Shown piece after piece: positions 6,299-8,975 of a DNA stretch of 8,975 bases. The translations under genes were made by a program, and so were the position numbers. Source of the DNA: BRH-c25 sp035417425 (lineage in GTDB: Bacteria; Bacillota; Clostridia; Lutisporales; Lutisporaceae); the NCBI GenBank assembly GCA_035417425.1, contig DAOLPD010000126.1:1-8975 (forward strand), read 5' to 3'. Within the stretch, counting starts at the first letter, position 1, and the number at the start of each line of letters is the position of its first letter. The notes under the pieces are model-generated. The model saw only the letters and a program-made list of their open reading frames with translations, ran no database searches and was not told the DNA's origin.

Positions 6299-6385
6299 TC
6301 ATATAATTATAATAGCAAAAAAGGTGGTCAAGTTCAATAAAAATAAGAATATCTTGAATAACGGCAAAGATATTGAAAATACTTT

Positions 6386-6407
6386 GTTTGCACTTAATAT
6401 GGCAAAC
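6386..6407. repeat. Inverted repeat GTTTGC-N10-GCAAAC
   Basis: Six-base perfect arms (6386-6391 and 6402-6407) around a 10-bp A/T-rich centre, 35 bp before the rpmH -35 element. Geometry suits a dimeric regulator, but identity is unknown. Confidence 0.4.
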
Positions 6408-6413
6408 TATGCA

Positions 6414-6430
6414 GCTGCATCTGATGCAGC
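6414..6430. repeat. 17-bp dyad GCTGCATC-T-GATGCAGC
   Basis: Eight-base perfect arms around a single central T, ending 11 bp upstream of the rpmH -35 box. The left arm overlaps GCAGCTGC, itself palindromic. No T-run follows on either strand, so it is not a terminator. Position suggests an operator or activator site for the rpmH promoter, or an origin-binding factor. Confidence 0.5.
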
Positions 6431-6441
6431 AAAAGATTGTA

Positions 6442-6470
6442 TTGACACAAACTATCAATGCCTATATAAT
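6442..6470 (+). promoter_or_regulatory. Consensus housekeeping (sigma-A) promoter for rpmH operon
   Basis: TTGACA (6442-6447), 17-bp spacer, TATAAT (6465-6470): all twelve consensus bases with ideal spacing. Transcription should start near 6477, giving a leader of about 80 nt before rpmH. It would drive rpmH-rnpA-yidD and perhaps yidC-jag. Confidence 0.9.
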
Positions 6471-6559
6471 TTTAATAGTAAAGTGGTGAATTATGCTTTA
6501 TTGCATTAAGCTAATTCCTTTGAAATAAAGATATACTCACAGATTAGGGGGTGCATAAT

Positions 6560-6694
6560 ATGTTAATGACATATCAGCCAAAAAAGAGACAAAGAAAAAA
6601 AGTTCATGGCTTCCGGGAGAGAATGAGCACAGCTACAGGCAGAGAAGTCCTCAGAAGGCGAAGAAGAAAAGGTAGAAAAAGACTGACAGTATAA
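6560..6694 (+). CDS. rpmH: 50S ribosomal protein L34
   Basis: 44-residue, highly basic large-subunit ribosomal protein. The sequence has the family pattern TYQPKKRQRKKVHGFRERM followed by the arginine/lysine-rich RRRRRKGRKRL near the end. Position 2 is Leu, where many bacteria have Lys. The start ATG (6560) has AGGGGG 8 nt upstream; an in-frame ATG two codons later would give an unusually short N-terminus. It is the first gene after the consensus promoter and is followed immediately by a hairpin overlapping its stop codon. It is the usual neighbour of rnpA at bacterial origins. Confidence 0.97.
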   Translation: MLMTYQPKKRQRKKVHGFRERMSTATGREVLRRRRRKGRKRLTV

Positions 6695-6716
6695 GGCCGC
6701 GAACTGTGGCCTTTTT
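6693..6716 (+). terminator. Intrinsic terminator/attenuator between rpmH and rnpA
   Basis: An 8-pair stem AAGGCCGC/GTGGCCTT (one G.T) with loop GAACT and a T5 run (6712-6716) that includes the last two stem bases. The stem begins inside the rpmH stop codon. Probably partial: it would let L34 be made in excess over RnpA while allowing read-through, since no other promoter is evident for rnpA. Confidence 0.65.
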
Positions 6717-6741
6717 CTGTATGAAGGGGAAGAGACAGGAT

Positions 6742-7086
6742 ATGACAACACTGCATAAGCTTAAGAAAAACTATGAGTTCAAAAAAGTATATAATGAAGG
6801 AAAGTATTATGTAGAAAAATTTGTTGTCATGTATATAATTTCAAATGATTCAAATTTTAACAGAGTGGGTTTCTCGGTAAGCAAGAAGGTTGGAAAAAGC
6901 GTAGTCAGAAATAAAATCAAAAGGCGGATGAAGGAAGCATACAGAAAGTTTGCCGATACTGCAAAATTAGGTTATGATATTGTTTTTACAGCAAGGGCAG
7001 GAAGCGGGTCAGCGGATTATTCAATGATTGAGAATAATATAATATCAATTTTGAAAAGGGCCAGGCTTAAAAAAAGCGAGGAATAA
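6742..7086 (+). CDS. rnpA: Ribonuclease P protein component
   Basis: Protein subunit of RNase P, which with the catalytic RNA trims the 5' leader from pre-tRNAs. From ATG 6742 it has 114 residues, typical for the family, starting MTTLHKLKKNYEFKKVYNEG. The RNR region reads KKVGKSVVRNKIKRRMKEAYR, with Arg56, Asn57, Lys60, Arg61 and Arg62 in the conserved pattern; VGFSVSKKVG precedes it. The open frame reaches back to a GTG at 6706, but that codon lies in the 3' arm of the terminator hairpin, and the ATG at 6721 has no ribosome site. AGGGGA lies 11 nt before 6742, slightly far. The stop codon touches the yidD start, so translation is probably coupled. Confidence 0.95.
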   Translation: MTTLHKLKKNYEFKKVYNEGKYYVEKFVVMYIISNDSNFNRVGFSVSKKVGKSVVRNKIKRRMKEAYRKFADTAKLGYDIVFTARAGSGSADYSMIENNIISILKRARLKKSEE

Positions 7087-7311
7087 ATGAGAAAAATCCT
7101 TATAGCTATTATTAAGGTATATCAGTTATTTATATCTCCATTATCAAGAGGGAAATGCAGATTCATTCCTACTTGCTCGAACTATGCAATTGAAGCAATT
7201 GACAGGCACGGAGTCATACATGGGTTATATCTGTCCGCAGGAAGAATTCTAAGATGTAATCCGCTTAATCCCGGCGGTTATGATCCCGTACCGGAGAAGA
7301 AGAATCTTTAG
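7087..7311 (+). CDS. yidD: Membrane protein insertion efficiency factor YidD
   Basis: Small membrane-associated protein of 74 residues that assists YidC-dependent insertion of inner membrane proteins. The N-terminal part (3-20, ILIAIIKVYQLFISPLS) is an amphipathic/hydrophobic helix. The family motifs CRFIPTCSNYA (24-34) and RCNPLNPGGYDPVP (56-69) are intact, with conserved Cys24, Cys30 and Cys57. It starts directly after the rnpA stop codon with no intergenic base; its ribosome site GAGG lies inside the rnpA end. Placement just before yidC supports a joint role. The related name haemolytic-domain protein (DUF37) should not be taken as function. Confidence 0.95.
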   Translation: MRKILIAIIKVYQLFISPLSRGKCRFIPTCSNYAIEAIDRHGVIHGLYLSAGRILRCNPLNPGGYDPVPEKKNL

Positions 7312-7322
7312 TTTGATTATAA

Positions 7323-7370
7323 CGAGGCGAAAAGTATTCCAATAAGGGTTTATATATATCTTCTGCCTCG
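7323..7370 (+). promoter_or_regulatory. Possible hairpin in yidC leader
   Basis: CGAGGC (7323-7328) is complementary to GCCTCG (7365-7370), enclosing about 36 nt, in the 97-nt gap before yidC. It is followed by AAATTTTG, too short a T-run for a good terminator. Could be a weak terminator after yidD or a yidC leader structure. Confidence 0.35.
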
Positions 7371-7408
7371 AAATTTTGCCATAAACTGAAATATAAGGGG
7401 GAAAAGAT

Positions 7409-8137
7409 TTGTTAGATTTTATTGCCGAACCTTTAGGTGCGTTGTTGAAGTTCATTTTTGACTTTGTAGGAGATTACGGATACTCAATAATTATTTTTAC
7501 AATATTAACAAAGGTATTACTGCTCCCTATTAATATCAAGCAGACTGAATCCACAAAAAGAATGAATGAAATAAACCCGAAAATGAAGGAGATTCAGGAA
7601 AAGTACAAGAACGACAAGGAAAAGATGAATCAAAAGCTTATGGAGCTGTATAAGGAGCATAATTATAATCCTGCTTCGGGATGTCTTCCGGCACTCATTC
7701 AAATGCCTATTCTTTTTGCATTGTTTTATGTCATACAGAATCCGGTAAAGTATGTATTTAAGGATGCTAATGTATACGCTGAGATTGCCAAGAATTTTTG
7801 GTGGCTTTTAGATCTGGGTAAACCGGAAATGCAGGCGACATTGATTAAAGTTGCGGGATTTGGAGTACCGATACTGGCTATATTATCAGCAGCTACAACA
7901 TATTATCAGATGAAGATGATAAGTTCTCCCAAATCCAAAACAGAAAAGGGCAAGGCAGATGCGGCAGCTCAGACACAGAGCATGATGACAAATATAATGC
8001 CTATTATGTTCGGATGGATTACTCTCAGTGTTCCTTCCGGGCTTGCCTTGTATTGGGTTGCCGGTAATATATTTACGATTATACAGCAGTATTTCATGAT
8101 GAAGCCGAAGCCTCAGGCTGCTAAGAAGGAGGAATAA
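7409..8137 (+). CDS. yidC: YidC/Oxa1/SpoIIIJ family membrane protein insertase
   Basis: Integral membrane insertase that helps proteins enter the cytoplasmic membrane, alone or with SecYEG. 242 residues, the short Gram-positive form without the large E. coli periplasmic domain. Hydrophobic spans lie at about 24-42, 93-111, 148-167, 192-207 and 210-230; the charged loop 43-90 is the cytoplasmic hairpin. GCLPALIQMP (91-100) and the SVPSGLALYWVAGNIF stretch (207-222) are typical. The groove's conserved positive residue appears as Lys35 (ILTKVLLLP) rather than Arg. No lipobox is seen. The start is TTG, with AAGGGGG 7 nt upstream; no in-frame ATG is near. A ribosome site for jag lies within its end. 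Also called spoIIIJ where it serves sporulation; sporulation cannot be inferred here. Confidence 0.96.
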   Translation: MLDFIAEPLGALLKFIFDFVGDYGYSIIIFTILTKVLLLPINIKQTESTKRMNEINPKMKEIQEKYKNDKEKMNQKLMELYKEHNYNPASGCLPALIQMPILFALFYVIQNPVKYVFKDANVYAEIAKNFWWLLDLGKPEMQATLIKVAGFGVPILAILSAATTYYQMKMISSPKSKTEKGKADAAAQTQSMMTNIMPIMFGWITLSVPSGLALYWVAGNIFTIIQQYFMMKPKPQAAKKEE

Positions 8138-8142
8138 TAGAT

Positions 8143-8835
8143 ATGATTACGGTTGAAAAAACGGCAAGAACAGTGGAAGAAGCTGTACAATCTGCTCTGG
8201 AGGAATTAGAGGCTGAAAAGGATAATGTGGATATTGAGATATTGGAACAGCCAACAAAAGGAATATTCGGGATACTTGGCTCTAAAAATGCGAAAGTAAG
8301 AGTGACTCTTAAAGAGAAAAAAACCACTGAGAAAAGTGTTAATAGGGAAATAGAGAATAAAGAAATAAGAATAACCGAATATACTCTGGAGAAGGAAAGA
8401 GCAAGAAAGTTTTTGAGAGATGTATTGGAAGCCATGGATATAAAAGCAGAAATTAGGGTAAAGGATATAAACGAAAGCTTATATATCAATCTTTCAGGTC
8501 CAAAGATGGGTATGATTATAGGGAGAAGAGGGCAGACACTGGATTCCCTTCAATATCTTGTAAGTCTTGTTGTTAACAAGGATAAGGAAAGAGACAGCTT
8601 CGTAAAGGTTATACTTGATACTGAGGATTATAGGAGGAAGAGGGAAGAGACGCTTCAGAGGCTTGCCAGAAGGCTTGCCGACAGGGCTCGGAAGACAGGT
8701 AAGAATATAGAGCTTGAGCCTATGAATCCATATGAAAGACGAATAATACATTCTACACTTCAGGAAGTTGAAGGCATAACAACTTTTAGTGAAGGGGAAG
8801 AGCCGTACAGAAAAGTTATCATATCAAATAAATAG
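8143..8835 (+). CDS. jag: RNA-binding protein Jag/KhpB (Jag-N, KH and R3H domains)
   Basis: Cytoplasmic RNA-binding protein (SpoIIIJ-associated, also KhpB/EloR) that in other Bacillota works with KhpA and affects cell elongation and RNA fate. 230 residues. The Jag-N domain is at 1-52 (VEKTARTVEEAVQSALEEL, then GIFGILG), followed by a charged linker (about 55-85). The KH domain follows, with GRRG (127-130) in IIGRRGQTLDSLQYLV. The C-terminal R3H domain has Arg199 and His203 (PYERRIIHSTLQ). The ATG is 5 nt after the yidC stop, with AAGGAGG 10 nt upstream inside yidC, indicating cotranscription and likely coupling. An intrinsic terminator follows. Confidence 0.96.
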   Translation: MITVEKTARTVEEAVQSALEELEAEKDNVDIEILEQPTKGIFGILGSKNAKVRVTLKEKKTTEKSVNREIENKEIRITEYTLEKERARKFLRDVLEAMDIKAEIRVKDINESLYINLSGPKMGMIIGRRGQTLDSLQYLVSLVVNKDKERDSFVKVILDTEDYRRKREETLQRLARRLADRARKTGKNIELEPMNPYERRIIHSTLQEVEGITTFSEGEEPYRKVIISNK

Positions 8836-8871
8836 AAAACTTCTATTGAAATATTGTTGGAAAGAATGAAC

Positions 8872-8911
8872 GGGGTGTCGCAAATTTGGCGATATCCCTT
8901 TTAATATTTTT
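8872..8911 (+). terminator. Intrinsic terminator after jag
   Basis: A 10-pair stem GGGGTGTCGC/GCGATATCCC (two G.T pairs) with loop AAATTTG, followed by TTTT and, after three bases, a further T-rich run. Located 36 nt after the jag stop. Ends the rpmH-jag transcription unit. Confidence 0.85.
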
Positions 8912-8975
8912 GTGCGCATCTGAAGAATAATGCGACGTAAATAACAGCCTGCATGACCAAGCAAGAGCTTGTATA
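8912..8975. other. Unassigned window edge
   Basis: 64 bases after the terminator with no recognisable gene start. A short inverted pair CAAGC/GCTTG (8958-8962, 8967-8971) lies at the edge and may belong to a structure cut by the window. Confidence 0.3.

Larger units (their letters stand above)
6023..6559. other. oriC upstream segment between dnaA and rpmH (537 bp, no gene)
   Basis: Divergent intergenic region and the likely upstream half of a bipartite oriC. From left to right it holds the dnaA ribosome site and leader with a 12-bp palindrome (6060-6071), three 22-bp-phased A/T-rich repeats (6128-6193), a DnaA box cluster (6201-6298), an unremarkable A/T-rich stretch (6299-6385), two inverted repeats (6386-6430), and the rpmH promoter and leader (6442-6559). 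Short open frames here run through DnaA boxes, lack ribosome sites and resemble nothing known. Confidence 0.85.

Noticed and set aside
6261..6509. 82-codon plus-strand frame in the dnaA-rpmH gap, and a 61-codon minus-strand frame at 6273-6458
   Set aside because: They run through DnaA boxes, dyads and the rpmH promoter, lack ribosome sites and have low-complexity sequence. Non-coding origin DNA is the better reading.
8121..8489. 122-codon minus-strand frame opposite jag
   Set aside because: Serine-rich shadow of the Jag coding strand; no ribosome site or recognisable domain.
1..8975. Search for a new defence system, mobile element, CRISPR array, tRNA or rRNA
   Set aside because: The gene content is the conserved origin cluster in standard order. 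I saw no transposase, integrase, spaced identical repeats of CRISPR type, or tRNA-like cloverleaf.

Overview
This window is the chromosomal replication origin locus of a low-GC Gram-positive bacterium, most likely a member of the Clostridia (Bacillota). Evidence: AT-rich DNA, strong purine-rich Shine-Dalgarno sites, TTG starts, a DUF370 (RemB/YaaB) gene between recF and gyrB, and the conserved order gyrB-remB-recF-yaaA-dnaN-dnaA-[oriC]-rpmH-rnpA-yidD-yidC-jag. No species can be named from the sequence alone.

Left half (1-6022), all on the minus strand and pointing away from the origin: dnaA (initiator), dnaN (sliding clamp), yaaA (S4 RNA-binding protein), recF (recombinational repair), remB (DUF370 regulator), and gyrB (gyrase B), which runs off the left edge. 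Right half (6560-8835), all on the plus strand: rpmH (L34), rnpA (RNase P protein), yidD, yidC/spoIIIJ type insertase and jag/khpB. This group begins at an exact-consensus housekeeping promoter (6442-6470) and ends at an intrinsic terminator (8872-8911). Both gene blocks are read in the direction of their replication fork.

The origin looks bipartite, with non-coding DNA on both sides of dnaA. Upstream of dnaA (6023-6559) there is a cluster of canonical DnaA boxes, three 22-bp-phased repeats and a 12-bp palindrome in the dnaA leader; two further dyads sit near the rpmH promoter. Downstream of dnaA (4463-4690) is a basal unwinding system: a DnaA box variant, a short GC-containing spacer, six DnaA-trios and a 32-bp pure A/T tract, followed by a perfect DnaA box that exactly fills the gap between the dnaN Shine-Dalgarno and start codon.

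I see no mobile element, CRISPR array, tRNA, rRNA or defence system. The genes are all well-known families. The points most worth a second look are in the non-coding DNA: a recurrent DnaA-box-like word TATNAACA (A at the sixth position of the box) found nine times in the two origin segments, the 22-bp repeats, the dnaN translation-start DnaA box, and two hairpins that may set expression ratios inside the operons. Two start sites are better placed away from the longest open frame: recF (TTG, 3059) and rnpA (ATG, 6742).
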